A DNA stretch of 64,000 bases from JAITWN01 sp050486285. GTDB taxonomy: Bacteria > Pseudomonadota > Gammaproteobacteria > SZUA-140. The position numbers and the translations under genes are program-made. Below the pieces are notes generated by a model. It was not told the DNA's origin. It saw only the letters and a program-made list of their open reading frames with translations, and ran no database searches. This document shows positions 27,401-34,905 of this stretch, one piece after another. The stretch's first letter is position 1; the number at the start of each line of letters is the position of its first letter. The stretch lies in contig JBJHCZ010000001.1 in the NCBI GenBank assembly GCA_050486285.1, positions 248,001 to 312,000 of the forward strand, in the 5' to 3' direction.

Positions 27401-27898
27401 ATCATCGCCGGCCTGGTCGTCGCGCTGCGCACGATGAACAGCCGCCGCGGCGACCGCATCGCCTTCCTGACGCTCGACGATCGCAGCGGTCGCATCGAGA
27501 TCGGCGTGTTCGCCGAGGCCTATCAACGTTATCGCGATCTGCTGGTCAAGGATCGCCTGCTGGTCGTCGAGGGCGCCGTCAGCGTCGACGAATATTCCGG
27601 CGGCTTCCGCATGAACGCCGAGAAGGTCCACGACATCGACCATGCGCGCGCGAACTTCGCCCGCGGGCTGGAGATCGATCTCCGCGCCGATAGCGACATG
27701 AACGGCCTCCACCGCATGCTCGCCGGGATCCTCGAGCCGTTCCGCGAGGGCATCTGCCCGGTCTGGATCAACTACCGCGGCCCCGTCGCGCGCGCGCGCA
27801 TGAGCCTCGGCCAGGAATGGAAGGTCAACCCGACCGACGAACTCCTCAACCGCCTCTGCGAAGTCGCCGGCGAGGACAGCGTCCGCGTGCTCTACTGA
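24443..27898 (+). CDS. dnaE: DNA polymerase III subunit alpha
   Basis: A 1151-residue replicative polymerase. The N-terminal PHP domain begins FVHLHLHTDYSLIDGLVG. The Pol-beta-like palm carries SLPDFDIDFCMDGRDRVIEYV, with the catalytic aspartates, and VGPGRGSGAGSLVAWSLGI. The fingers include GYGFNKSHSAAYALIAYQTAW, and the C-terminal region holds the OB fold and tau-binding tail. The ATG at 24443 gives the standard start. No ribosome-binding site is visible; TAAAAT sits seven bases upstream. Confidence 0.97.
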   Translation: MPPPFVHLHLHTDYSLIDGLVGIKPLVRATAAAGMPAVALTDQCNLFAMVKFYKAAIDAGIKPIIGAELWLHNDSGPKQPHRIVLLCQDRSGYLNLNRLVTRAYVEGQRHPYPVVHREWVAEAAAGLILLAGRSSDIGQALLAGRADEAAALLDGWRRDFPHRCYLELVRTGRADEERFVHDAVELALAHEAPVVASNDVRFLAAADFEAHEARVCIHEGRTLDDPRRARHYSEQQYLRTPGEMAELFSDLPEAIENTVEIARRCNLELTLGENVLPDFPVPAGMTTESYFISEARAGLAQRLAALDAVDPAGAAARSEPYRARLEHELDVIVRMGFPGYFLIVADFIRWAKDNGVPVGPGRGSGAGSLVAWSLGITDLDPIAYDLLFERFLNPERVSLPDFDIDFCMDGRDRVIEYVAQRYGRDRVSQIITYGRMAAKAVVRDVGRVLGHPYGFVDKLAKLIPFEIGMTLEKALAGEEELKRRYDEEEDVATLIDLALKLEGVVRNAGRHAGGVVIAPSALTDFAPLYCEQDGANPVTQFDMKDIEAVGLVKFDFLGLRTLTIIDRCVRSVRARTGGDIDITRLAMDDAPTFDLLKACATTAVFQLESRGMKDLIKRLQPDCFDDMIALVALFRPGPLQSGMVDDFIDRKHGRAKVNYPHPALEPILRPTYGVILYQEQVMQIAQVLAGYTLGEADLLRRAMGKKLPEEMAKQKDGFVSGATARGVEAKTADYIFDLVEKFAGYGFNKSHSAAYALIAYQTAWLKAHYPADFMASVMSADMDNTDKVVMLIDECRSLGLEVLPPDINRCHYEFTVAGERTILYGLGAIKGVGEAALGGLLEEREANGPYTDLFDLCRRIDPRRANRRVLEALIRSGALDSLDVNRARSMHLLTEAMQWAERRSRDREVGQDDLFGGGPAVREQDAHHESLRADVPEWSEERRLQGEKDTLGLYLTGHPIERYRRELASFVTSSIAALRPTADQNVIIAGLVVALRTMNSRRGDRIAFLTLDDRSGRIEIGVFAEAYQRYRDLLVKDRLLVVEGAVSVDEYSGGFRMNAEKVHDIDHARANFARGLEIDLRADSDMNGLHRMLAGILEPFREGICPVWINYRGPVARARMSLGQEWKVNPTDELLNRLCEVAGEDSVRVLY

Positions 27899-27906
27899 GC
27901 CATCTA

Positions 27907-27931
27907 TTCCCCTCTGCTTCAGAAGGGGGGC
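27907..27931. terminator. Imperfect hairpin after dnaE
   Basis: CCCC-TCTG, a three-base loop, CAGA and GGGG (with one bulged A) form a short stem just after the dnaE stop. It lacks a T-run, so it may be a weak terminator or a decayed copy of the CCCCTTCGC hairpin repeats in the urease operon. Confidence 0.3.
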
Positions 27932-27948
27932 ATGTGCGGTCACAGAGG

Positions 27949-27978
27949 TTAGTCCTCGCCGTTTTGATGCCGTATAAT
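27949..27978 (+). promoter_or_regulatory. Putative accA promoter
   Basis: A perfect TATAAT at 27973-27978 lies 41 bp ahead of the accA ATG; the best -35 (TTAGTC, 18 bp upstream) is poor. This would separate accA-tilS from the dnaE transcript. Confidence 0.35.
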
Positions 27979-28019
27979 GGCCTACTTTGGCCGGGGACGA
28001 CGGGATGCCGCCCAGAACG

Positions 28020-28979
28020 ATGAACAAGACCAGCTATCTCGATTTCGAACTGCCGATCGCCGAGCTCGAGGAGAAGATCGAGGAACTGCGCTATGTCGGC
28101 AACGACAAGGAGATCAATATCAACGAGGAGATCACCCGACTCGAGGCCAAGGCCCGCTCGCTCACCGAGTCGATCTTCTCGTCGCTGAATGCCTGGCAGG
28201 TCGCCCAGCTCGCGCGCCATCCGCAGCGTCCGTACACGCTCGACTATGTCGAGCGCATCCTCACCGATTTCGAGGAACTGCACGGCGACCGCCGCTACTC
28301 GGACGATGCCGCGATCGTCGGCGGCATCGGCCGGCTCGACGGCCGCCCGGTCATCATCATCGGTCACCAGAAGGGCAGGGACACGAACGAGAAGGTCAGG
28401 CGCAACTTCGGCATGCCGCGCCCGGAGGGCTATCGCAAGGCCTTGCGGCTGATGGGCCTCGCCGAACGATTCCGCCTGCCGGTCGTCACCTTCATCGACA
28501 CGCCGGGCGCCTATCCCGGCGTCGGCGCCGAGGAGCGCGGACAGAGCGAGGCGATCGCGCGCAACCTGCGGGTGCTGTCGGGACTCAGGACACCGGTGGT
28601 CTGCATGGTCATCGGTGAGGGCGGCTCGGGCGGCGCGCTCGCGATCGGCGTCGGCGATCGCGTCATGATGCTGCAATACAGCACCTATTCGGTGATCTCG
28701 CCGGAGGGTTGCGCATCGATCCTGTGGAAGAGCGCCGCAAAGGCCTCCGACGCCGCCGAGGCGATGGGCATCACCTCGCAGCGTCTGAAGGAACTGAACC
28801 TGATCGACGAGGTCATCGACGAGCCGCTCGGCGGCGCGCACCGCAATGTCGACGCCACCGCGCAGTCGATCCGGAAGGCGCTGGTCGGCGCGCTCGACGA
28901 TCTCGTCGACCTGACCCCGGAAGCACTGGTCGAGGCCCGCTATCAGCGCCTCATGAGTTACGGTGTCTACAAGGGCTGA
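28020..28979 (+). CDS. accA: Acetyl-CoA carboxylase carboxyltransferase subunit alpha
   Basis: A 319-residue subunit that with AccD moves the carboxyl group from biotin to acetyl-CoA, the first committed step of fatty acid synthesis. It starts MNKTSYLDFELPIAELEEKI like other AccA proteins; RHPQRPYTLDYVERI, VTFIDTPGAYPGVGAEERGQ and GEGGSGGALAIGVGD are present. In-frame starts upstream (27987, 28005) would add unconserved residues. The 3' end overlaps tilS by 17 bp. Confidence 0.97.
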   Translation: MNKTSYLDFELPIAELEEKIEELRYVGNDKEININEEITRLEAKARSLTESIFSSLNAWQVAQLARHPQRPYTLDYVERILTDFEELHGDRRYSDDAAIVGGIGRLDGRPVIIIGHQKGRDTNEKVRRNFGMPRPEGYRKALRLMGLAERFRLPVVTFIDTPGAYPGVGAEERGQSEAIARNLRVLSGLRTPVVCMVIGEGGSGGALAIGVGDRVMMLQYSTYSVISPEGCASILWKSAAKASDAAEAMGITSQRLKELNLIDEVIDEPLGGAHRNVDATAQSIRKALVGALDDLVDLTPEALVEARYQRLMSYGVYKG

Positions 28980-30351
28980 AGCCGCGGACATCGCCCGCCT
29001 GCAGCGACACCTCGTCGCGCTCGCCGAACAACTGCCCGGGGTCCGCCGATACCGCGTTGCCTGCAGCGGCGGACTCGATTCGACGGTACTGCTCCATCTG
29101 TGCGTCGATGCGCGCGAACGCCTCGGCGCGGCGGTGACCGCCGTCCATGTCGATCACGGCCTGCACCCGGCCTCCGCCGAATGGGCGCGCCACTGCGAGG
29201 ATGCCTGCGCGAGACTCGACGTCCCGCTGCTCGTGCTCAGGGTCGATGCGCGCGCGGCGAAGGGCGAAAGCCCCGAGGCCGCCGCGCGCGCGGCGCGTTA
29301 CGCGGCGCTGGCGCCGCTGATCGACGACGGCGACTGTCTGCTGACCGCGCATCACCAGGATGACCAGGCCGAGACCGTATTGCTGCAACTGCTGCGCGGC
29401 GCCGGCCCGCACGGCCTCGCCGCGATGCCGGCGGTCGAGCGCTTCGGCAGGGGCCGGCACGCGCGGCCGTTACTCGGCTGCGCACGCGAGGACCTGCACG
29501 CGTATGCGGGCCGGGCCGGGCTGCGCTGGATCGACGATCCGAGCAACGCCGACACCGGCTTCAGGCGCAATTACCTGCGTCATGAAATCCTGCCGCGACT
29601 GAAATCGCAATGGCCGGCGGCGGCGCGCACGCTGGCGCGCGCGGCAAGCCACAATGCCTCGGCCGCCGCGCTGCTCGATGCGCTGGCCGAGCACGACCTC
29701 GGCGGGATCAGCGATGAGGCTGAGGGGTCGCTGCCGATCGGCGCGCTCGCGGCGCTCGCGCCGGAACGGCAGGCCAACGCGATCCGGCGGTGGCTGCACC
29801 GGCTCGGCCTGCCGCTGCCGACGACCGCGCAACTCGAACGCCTGCGCGTCGATGTGCTCGGGGCCGCGATCGATGCGACGCCGAGGCTGTGCTGGCCCGG
29901 CGCGGAGATTCGCCGCTATCGCGATCGACTCTACGGCATGCGGCCGCCGGCGCCGCACGATCCGGGGGCCGTGCTGCCGTGGGATCTCGCCGTGCCGCTG
30001 GGGTTGCCCGACGGCGGGCGGCTGACTGCGCAAGCCGGGACGGATCGCGCATCGGCATCGATGACCCGCCTGCGAGCGCTGCGTCCCGGCGAGGGTCCGG
30101 TGACCGTGCGCTTCCGCCGCGGCGGCGAACAATGCCGGCCGGCGGGGAGGGGCGGTCATCGTCACGAACTGAGGAAGCTGTTGCAGGAGGCGGGCATTCC
30201 GCCCTGGTTACGGGATCGCGTGCCGCTGATCCACGTCGGCGACGCGCTGGCTGCGGTGGTCGGGGTCTGCGTCAGCGAAGGCTGGCAGGCCGGTCCGGGC
30301 GAAGCCGGTATCGTGATCGCATGGGAGCCGGGCGGCGATGGGGAGGCGTGA
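28963..30351 (+). CDS. tilS: tRNA(Ile)-lysidine synthase
   Basis: A 462-residue PP-loop ATPase that converts C34 of tRNA-Ile(CAU) to lysidine. The ATP motif is ACSGGLDSTVLL, followed by VHVDHGLHPAS, TAHHQDDQAETVLLQLLRG and RNYLRHEILPRL, then a C-terminal TilS domain with EEAGIPPWLRDRVPL-like sequence. The start is GTG at 28963, inside the end of accA. This is the last gene of the long plus-strand block before a tRNA on the opposite strand. Confidence 0.95.
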   Translation: MSTRAEAADIARLQRHLVALAEQLPGVRRYRVACSGGLDSTVLLHLCVDARERLGAAVTAVHVDHGLHPASAEWARHCEDACARLDVPLLVLRVDARAAKGESPEAAARAARYAALAPLIDDGDCLLTAHHQDDQAETVLLQLLRGAGPHGLAAMPAVERFGRGRHARPLLGCAREDLHAYAGRAGLRWIDDPSNADTGFRRNYLRHEILPRLKSQWPAAARTLARAASHNASAAALLDALAEHDLGGISDEAEGSLPIGALAALAPERQANAIRRWLHRLGLPLPTTAQLERLRVDVLGAAIDATPRLCWPGAEIRRYRDRLYGMRPPAPHDPGAVLPWDLAVPLGLPDGGRLTAQAGTDRASASMTRLRALRPGEGPVTVRFRRGGEQCRPAGRGGHRHELRKLLQEAGIPPWLRDRVPLIHVGDALAAVVGVCVSEGWQAGPGEAGIVIAWEPGGDGEA

Positions 30352-30358
30352 TCATGGC

Positions 30359-30445
30359 TGGTGCCGAGGAGAGGACTTGAACCTCCACGGGGTTTCCCCC
30401 ACTAGCACCTGAAGCTAGCGCGTCTACCAATTTCGCCACCTCGGC
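30359..30445 (-). tRNA. tRNA-Leu (CAG)
   Basis: Read on the minus strand this is an 87-nt class II tRNA with an encoded CCA end. The acceptor stem GCCGAGG pairs with CCTCGGC. The D-arm contains AATTGGTAGACGCGC, and the anticodon stem CTAGC/GCTAG encloses loop TTCAGGT, giving anticodon CAG. A variable arm (GTGGGGGAAACCCCGT) and the T-loop GGTTCAAGTCC follow. All features match bacterial tRNA-Leu. Confidence 0.97.
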
Positions 30446-30464
30446 AGTGCCGTAAAACTGCGCA

Positions 30465-30493
30465 ACTTTACCGAGACAGTGTCATAATGTCAA
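30465..30493 (-). promoter_or_regulatory. Promoter of tRNA-Leu
   Basis: On the minus strand a perfect TTGACA (30488-30493) is separated by 17 bp from TAAAGT (30465-30470), ending 19 bp before the mature tRNA 5' end. The divergent rnr promoter must lie in the same 129-bp interval. Confidence 0.7.
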
Positions 30494-30574
30494 ACCATCC
30501 GGCTGCTTGCAGCCGCAAGATTACTTCGCGCCTGAACTGTTTTTGTCCAGGCCCTGACCCTTGATAGCGAGAAC

Positions 30575-32917
30575 ATGCCGAAAAGACCCCGGAAAGACCC
30601 CCACGCCGCGCGCGAGGCGCAGAACTACGAACGGCCGATCAAGAGCCGCGAATTCATACTCGATCACCTGAAGGAACGCGGTACGCCCCTCAGTCTGGAA
30701 CAGATCGCCGCGGATCTCGATCTGACCGACGAGGACGGCCTCGAGGCCTTGCGCCGCCGCCTGAACGCGATGGAACGCGACGGCCAGCTGGTGCGCAATC
30801 GCCGCGGCCAGTTTGGCGTCGTCAGCCTGATGAACCTGGCTCGCGGCCGCATCATCGGCCACCCGGACGGCTTCGGCTTCCTGGTCCCCGACGACGGCGG
30901 CGACGACCTGTTCCTGAGTGCGAAGCAGATGCGGCCGCTGTTTCACGGTGATCGCATCATCGCGCGCGTCATCGGCGTCGATCGCCGCGGCCGCCGCGAG
31001 GGCGCGCTGGTCGAGGTGCTCGAGCGCAACACCCAGGAGGTCGTCGGACGCTTCTACCGCGAGGGCAGCGTCGGCTTCGTCAATGCCAGCAACAAGCGCA
31101 TCAGCCACGAGATCGTGATCCCGCCCGGCGAGGACGCCGGCGCCGCCGACGGCCAGATCGTCGTCGCGGCGATCACCGAGCAGCCGAGCATGCGCTCGCA
31201 GCCGGTCGGCCGCGTCAGCGAGATCCTCGGCGACCGCATGGCGCCCGGCATGGAGATCGAGATCGCGATCCGCAGTCACGAGTTGCCGCATCGCTGGCCG
31301 GCGGCGGTCGACCGCGCGGCGGCGGAATTCGCCGAAACGATCGCTCCCGAGGACATCGCCGGCCGCACCGATCTTCGGCAGATTCCGCTGGTGACGATCG
31401 ACGGCGAGGACGCGAAGGACTTCGACGACGCGGTGTATTGCGAGCGCGACGGCCGCGGCTGGCGTCTGCTGGTCGCGATCGCCGATGTATCGCATTATGT
31501 CCGGCCCGGCAGCGCGCTCGACCAGGAGGCGCGGCTGCGCGGCAATTCGGTCTATTTCCCCGGCCATGTCGTGCCGATGCTGCCGGAGATCCTGTCCAAT
31601 CACCTGTGCTCGATCCGGCCTCAGGTCGACCGCTTCTGCATGGTCTGCGAGCTGCATGTGAGCCCGTCCGGCAAGATCAGCGGCCATCGCTTCTTCGAGG
31701 CCGTGATGCGCTCGCATGCGCGCCTGACCTATAACGAGGTCGCGGCGATGCTCGTCGACGGCGACCGCGCGCTGCGTGAGCGTCATGCCGTGCTGGTCCC
31801 CCATCTCGAGGAGCTGCATCGCCTGTACGGCGCGCTCAGTCGCGCGCGCGGCAAGCGCGGCGCGATCGATTTCGACACCACCGAGACCCGCATCGTGTTC
31901 GGCGAGCAGCGCAAGATCGACCGCATCGTGCCGGTCGTGCGCAACGACGCGCATCGTCTGATCGAGGAGTGCATGATCGCCGCCAACGTCGCGGCCGCCG
32001 AGTTCCTGCTCGACAAGGCGCTGCCGGCGCTCTATCGCTCTCACCCGGCGCCGAGCGCGCAGAAGCTCGAGGACCTGCGCCTGTTCCTGCGCGAGCTCGG
32101 GCTCAAGCTCGGCGGCGGCGAGCAGCCGTCGCCGCATGACTTTTCGAAGGTGCTGGTCGATGCCGCCGATCGCCCAGAGCGCCGCCTGATCGAGACCGTG
32201 CTGCTGCGCAGCCTCGCGCAGGCGATGTACGGCCCGGAGAACAGCGGCCATTTCGGCCTCTCGCTCGAGGCCTATACGCACTTCACGTCGCCGATCCGCC
32301 GATATCCGGACCTGCTCGTGCATCGCGCGATTCGTCATGCGCTGAACGGCGGCACTGAGGCCGATTATTGCTACACCGGTTCGGACATGCAGGGCCACGG
32401 CGATCACTGCTCGATGACCGAGCGCCGCGCCGACGAGGCGACGCGTGACGCGGTCGACTGGCTCAAGTGCGAATACATGCTCGACGAGATCGGCGCCGAG
32501 TTCGACGGCATCATCACCGGCGTCACCGGTTTCGGCTTGTTCGTCGAGCTCGACGATATCTACGTCCAGGGCCTCGTCCACGTGACCACGCTCGGCGACG
32601 ATTATTATGTCTTCGATCCGGTCAAGCAGATGCTCTACGGCGAACGCAGCGGCGTCCGTTTCCGCCTGTCCGACCGCATCCGCGTCCGTGTCGTTCGCGT
32701 CGATCTCGATGAGCGCGCGATCGACTTCGTGCCGGCGGCCTCATCGGCGACGGCGAAACCCGGCAAGTCCCGCGCGCGCAAATCCGGCAAGTCGCCGGGA
32801 CGCGGCGGGAACGGCAAGGCCGGAGCGGGCGGTGACAAGGCCGTGCGCGATGACGCCGCGCCCAAAAAGAAGCGCCGCCGCGGCGGCCGCGGCAAGCAGC
32901 GCAAGGTGAAGAAATAA
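30575..32917 (+). CDS. rnr: Ribonuclease R
   Basis: A 780-residue processive 3'-5' exoribonuclease that degrades structured RNA. An N-terminal winged helix (EFILDHLKERGTPLSLEQIA) leads into two cold-shock OB folds, then the RNB catalytic domain with VTIDGEDAKDFDDAVYCE supplying the metal-binding aspartates and YTHFTSPIRRYPDLLVHR. An S1 domain begins near FDGIITGVTGFGLFVEL, and a Lys/Arg-rich tail of about 60 residues ends the protein. The usual partner rlmB follows 42 bp later. The stop codon lies in the stem of a small inverted repeat. Confidence 0.97.
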   Translation: MPKRPRKDPHAAREAQNYERPIKSREFILDHLKERGTPLSLEQIAADLDLTDEDGLEALRRRLNAMERDGQLVRNRRGQFGVVSLMNLARGRIIGHPDGFGFLVPDDGGDDLFLSAKQMRPLFHGDRIIARVIGVDRRGRREGALVEVLERNTQEVVGRFYREGSVGFVNASNKRISHEIVIPPGEDAGAADGQIVVAAITEQPSMRSQPVGRVSEILGDRMAPGMEIEIAIRSHELPHRWPAAVDRAAAEFAETIAPEDIAGRTDLRQIPLVTIDGEDAKDFDDAVYCERDGRGWRLLVAIADVSHYVRPGSALDQEARLRGNSVYFPGHVVPMLPEILSNHLCSIRPQVDRFCMVCELHVSPSGKISGHRFFEAVMRSHARLTYNEVAAMLVDGDRALRERHAVLVPHLEELHRLYGALSRARGKRGAIDFDTTETRIVFGEQRKIDRIVPVVRNDAHRLIEECMIAANVAAAEFLLDKALPALYRSHPAPSAQKLEDLRLFLRELGLKLGGGEQPSPHDFSKVLVDAADRPERRLIETVLLRSLAQAMYGPENSGHFGLSLEAYTHFTSPIRRYPDLLVHRAIRHALNGGTEADYCYTGSDMQGHGDHCSMTERRADEATRDAVDWLKCEYMLDEIGAEFDGIITGVTGFGLFVELDDIYVQGLVHVTTLGDDYYVFDPVKQMLYGERSGVRFRLSDRIRVRVVRVDLDERAIDFVPAASSATAKPGKSRARKSGKSPGRGGNGKAGAGGDKAVRDDAAPKKKRRRGGRGKQRKVKK

Positions 32918-32945
32918 AGGGGGCGCCACCCCTTTATCTGACCCC
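32914..32945. repeat. Short inverted repeat ending in CTGACCCC at the rnr stop
   Basis: ATAAAGGGG (32914-32922) pairs with CCCCTTTAT (32929-32937) across a six-base loop and is followed at once by CTGACCCC, the arm end of the GGGGTCAG palindromes. The rnr TAA is inside the left arm. It may also serve as a transcript-end hairpin between rnr and rlmB. Confidence 0.55.
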
Positions 32946-32959
32946 TTGCGCCAGCCGAG

Positions 32960-33742
32960 ATGGCGATGAAAGCGAAAAAGGGTGCCCACGAAGGCTGGCT
33001 GTACGGCGCCCATGCCGTCAGCGGCCTGCTCGAGCGCCGGCCGTCCGCCTTGCGCGCGCTGTGGCTGCCGGACGGGCCGCTGAATGAACGCCAGACCGCG
33101 ATCGAGTCGCTGGCCCGCGCCGCCGGTATCGAGATCCTCCGCGTCCCCCCGGGCGATCTCGATGCGCGCGCGAACGGCGCGCGGCACCAGGGCGCGATCG
33201 CATCGTTCGATCCCGCGGCCGTCACCCTCGACGAGGCCGATCTCGACGCGCTGCTCGAAGGCACAGCCGGTCCGCCGCTGCTGCTGGTCCTCGACGGCGT
33301 CCAGGACCCGCACAACCTCGGCGCCTGCCTGCGCAGCGCCGATGCCGCCGGCGTCGACGCGGTGATCGTGCCGAAGGACCGCGCTGCGGGGCTGACGGCG
33401 GCGGTCTGCAAGGTCGCGAGCGGGGCGGTCGGCCATGTCCCCTTCGTCCGCGTGACGAACCTGGCGCGCACGCTGCGCCGGCTGCGCGACGCCGATCTCT
33501 GGATCGCCGGCGCCGATGCCGGCGGCGAAACCACGCTTTACCAGACCGACCTGACCCTGCCGCTGGCATTGGTCCTCGGCGCCGAGGGCAGCGGCCTGCG
33601 CCGCCTGACCCGCGAACACTGCGATTTCCATCTGTCGATCCCGATGCACGGCGCCGTCGAGAGCCTGAACATCTCGGTCGCCGCGGCGGTGTGCCTGTTC
33701 GAGGCGCGGCGCCAGCGCGGATCGAAAACGGGGTCAGAGTAG
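32960..33742 (+). CDS. rlmB: 23S rRNA (guanosine-2'-O-)-methyltransferase RlmB
   Basis: A 260-residue SpoU-family (SPOUT, trefoil-knot) methyltransferase that modifies G2251 of 23S rRNA. An N-terminal substrate-binding domain (LYGAHAVSGLLERRP) precedes motif 1 VLDGVQDPHNLGACLRSA, motif 2 LVLGAEGSGLRRL and motif 3 SIPMHGAVESLNISVAAAV. The stop codon TAG is provided by the palindrome at 33729-33763, so the last five residues (GSKTGSE region) derive from the repeat and the original end is unknown. Confidence 0.95.
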   Translation: MAMKAKKGAHEGWLYGAHAVSGLLERRPSALRALWLPDGPLNERQTAIESLARAAGIEILRVPPGDLDARANGARHQGAIASFDPAAVTLDEADLDALLEGTAGPPLLLVLDGVQDPHNLGACLRSADAAGVDAVIVPKDRAAGLTAAVCKVASGAVGHVPFVRVTNLARTLRRLRDADLWIAGADAGGETTLYQTDLTLPLALVLGAEGSGLRRLTREHCDFHLSIPMHGAVESLNISVAAAVCLFEARRQRGSKTGSE

Positions 33743-33763
33743 ACTTTGTCTACTCTGACCCCG
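33729..33763. repeat. Palindrome, 16-bp arms, loop TTT
   Basis: CGGGGTCAGAGTAGAC (33729-33744) is perfectly inverted at 33748-33763 around a three-base loop. It covers the rlmB stop codon and ends eight bases before the rpsF promoter. Its arms are the same as those at 52140-52174 and 57544-57576. Confidence 0.93.
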
Positions 33764-33770
33764 ATGGAGA

Positions 33771-33799
33771 TTGTCACGGGGATGAATTTCCTTTAGAAT
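33771..33799 (+). promoter_or_regulatory. Promoter of the rpsF operon
   Basis: TTGTCA (33771-33776), a 17-bp spacer and TAGAAT (33794-33799) form a good sigma-70 promoter. It gives a leader of about 100 nt before rpsF that contains a CCGCG-AAA-CCGCGG-type hairpin near 33815. S6-S18 autoregulatory leaders occur at this position in many bacteria; the specific fold was not verified here. Confidence 0.65.
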
Positions 33800-33907
33800 C
33801 CCGCTCTTGTACCGCGAAACCGCGGTGCAACGACAATCCGATCCACTCCTTGCCTTACCGCCCCGTCTGATTCGGACGCGGAAGGCTGCCAATCCACAAG
33901 GAGCGTC

Positions 33908-34264
33908 ATGAGACACTACGAAGTCGTGTTTCTGGTCCACCCTGACCAGAGCGAGCAGGTCCCCGCGATGATCGAGCGCTATCGCTCGACGATCGAGTCC
34001 AACGGCGGCGCGATTCACCGCCTCGAGGACTGGGGCCGCCGTCAGCTTGCCTACCCGATCAACAAGATCCACAAGGCGCATTACGTGCTGATGAATGTCG
34101 AGGTCGACAAGAAGACCCTCGACGAGATCACCAGCGCGTTCCGCTTCAACGACGCGGTCATCCGCAACCTGGTCATCGCGCGCGACGAGGCCGTCACCGA
34201 GCCGTCGCCGTTCGCACGTCCGCCGAAGGATGAAGACGCCCGCGGCGCGCGTTCCGCGGCCTGA
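33908..34264 (+). CDS. rpsF: 30S ribosomal protein S6
   Basis: A 118-residue S6 beginning MRHYEVVFLVHPDQSEQVP, with the conserved GGAIHRLEDWGRRQLAYPINK and AHYVLMNVEV strands. A ribosome-binding site AAGGAG lies six bases upstream. Its 3' end overlaps the priB start by 35 bp. S6 forms a heterodimer with S18, encoded two genes downstream. Confidence 0.97.
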   Translation: MRHYEVVFLVHPDQSEQVPAMIERYRSTIESNGGAIHRLEDWGRRQLAYPINKIHKAHYVLMNVEVDKKTLDEITSAFRFNDAVIRNLVIARDEAVTEPSPFARPPKDEDARGARSAA

Positions 34265-34601
34265 GGCGGCCGCCGGCGACGAGAACCGGGTCGTCATCAC
34301 CGGCGTCGTGTGCAAGGCGCCGGAGACGCGCCACAGCCCGGCGGGCATCGCGCTGACGCGCTTCACCGTCGAGCATCGCGCGCGACGCAGCATCAACGGC
34401 GTCATGCGCGAGTCCTGCTTCCGGATCGTCGTCGCCGCGAGCGCCGACCCCGGCAAGCAGGCCGCGGCGCTGGCGTCCGGCGATCGGGTGAGGGTCAGCG
34501 GCTTCCTGAGCCGCAGCGATTACCGCCGCGACGAGCGCCATGTCACGCTGCACGCCGAATCGATAGAGCGGCTGGAGTCACCGCCGCATCACGGGAACTG
34601 A
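34230..34601 (+). CDS. priB: Primosomal replication protein PriB (single-strand-binding-like)
   Basis: A 123-residue OB-fold protein that helps restart replication forks with PriA and DnaT. The core ENRVVITGVVCKAPETRHSP, AGIALTRFTVEHR and RHVTLHAESIERL matches PriB, and the position between rpsF and rpsR is diagnostic. The ATG at 34230 gives an N-terminal extension of about 18 residues over typical PriB; no better start exists downstream, so the overlap with rpsF appears real. Confidence 0.88.
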   Translation: MKTPAARVPRPEAAAGDENRVVITGVVCKAPETRHSPAGIALTRFTVEHRARRSINGVMRESCFRIVVAASADPGKQAAALASGDRVRVSGFLSRSDYRRDERHVTLHAESIERLESPPHHGN

Positions 34602-34623
34602 GCAACAGAGGAACAGAGTCATC

Positions 34624-34848
34624 ATGCAACGCAATTTTCGCCGCAAGAAGTTCTGCCGTTTCACCGTCGAGGGCATCAAGGAGATCGACTACAAGGATGT
34701 CCAGATGCTGAAGAACTACGTCCTCGACACCGGCAAGATCGTGCCGAGCCGGATCACCGGCACCAGCGCGAAGTACCAGCGCCAGCTCGCGACCGCGATC
34801 AAGCGCGCGCGCTATCTCGCGCTCTTGCCGTACAGCGATTCGCACTGA
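34624..34848 (+). CDS. rpsR: 30S ribosomal protein S18
   Basis: A 74-residue S18 with RRKKFCRFTVEGIKEIDYKD, LKNYVLDTGKIVPSRITGT and the basic C-terminal YQRQLATAIKRARYLALLPY. Standard length and operon position. Confidence 0.98.
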   Translation: MQRNFRRKKFCRFTVEGIKEIDYKDVQMLKNYVLDTGKIVPSRITGTSAKYQRQLATAIKRARYLALLPYSDSH

Positions 34849-34905
34849 GCGGAGGCGGGCGCCGGCTGCGCACTGAGCGCGCCGGCCGCCGTCGTCGGGG
34901 GGCTG

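Noticed and set aside
30521..32581. Minus-strand frame of 686 codons opposite rnr
   Set aside because: Antisense shadow of RNase R without recognisable features.
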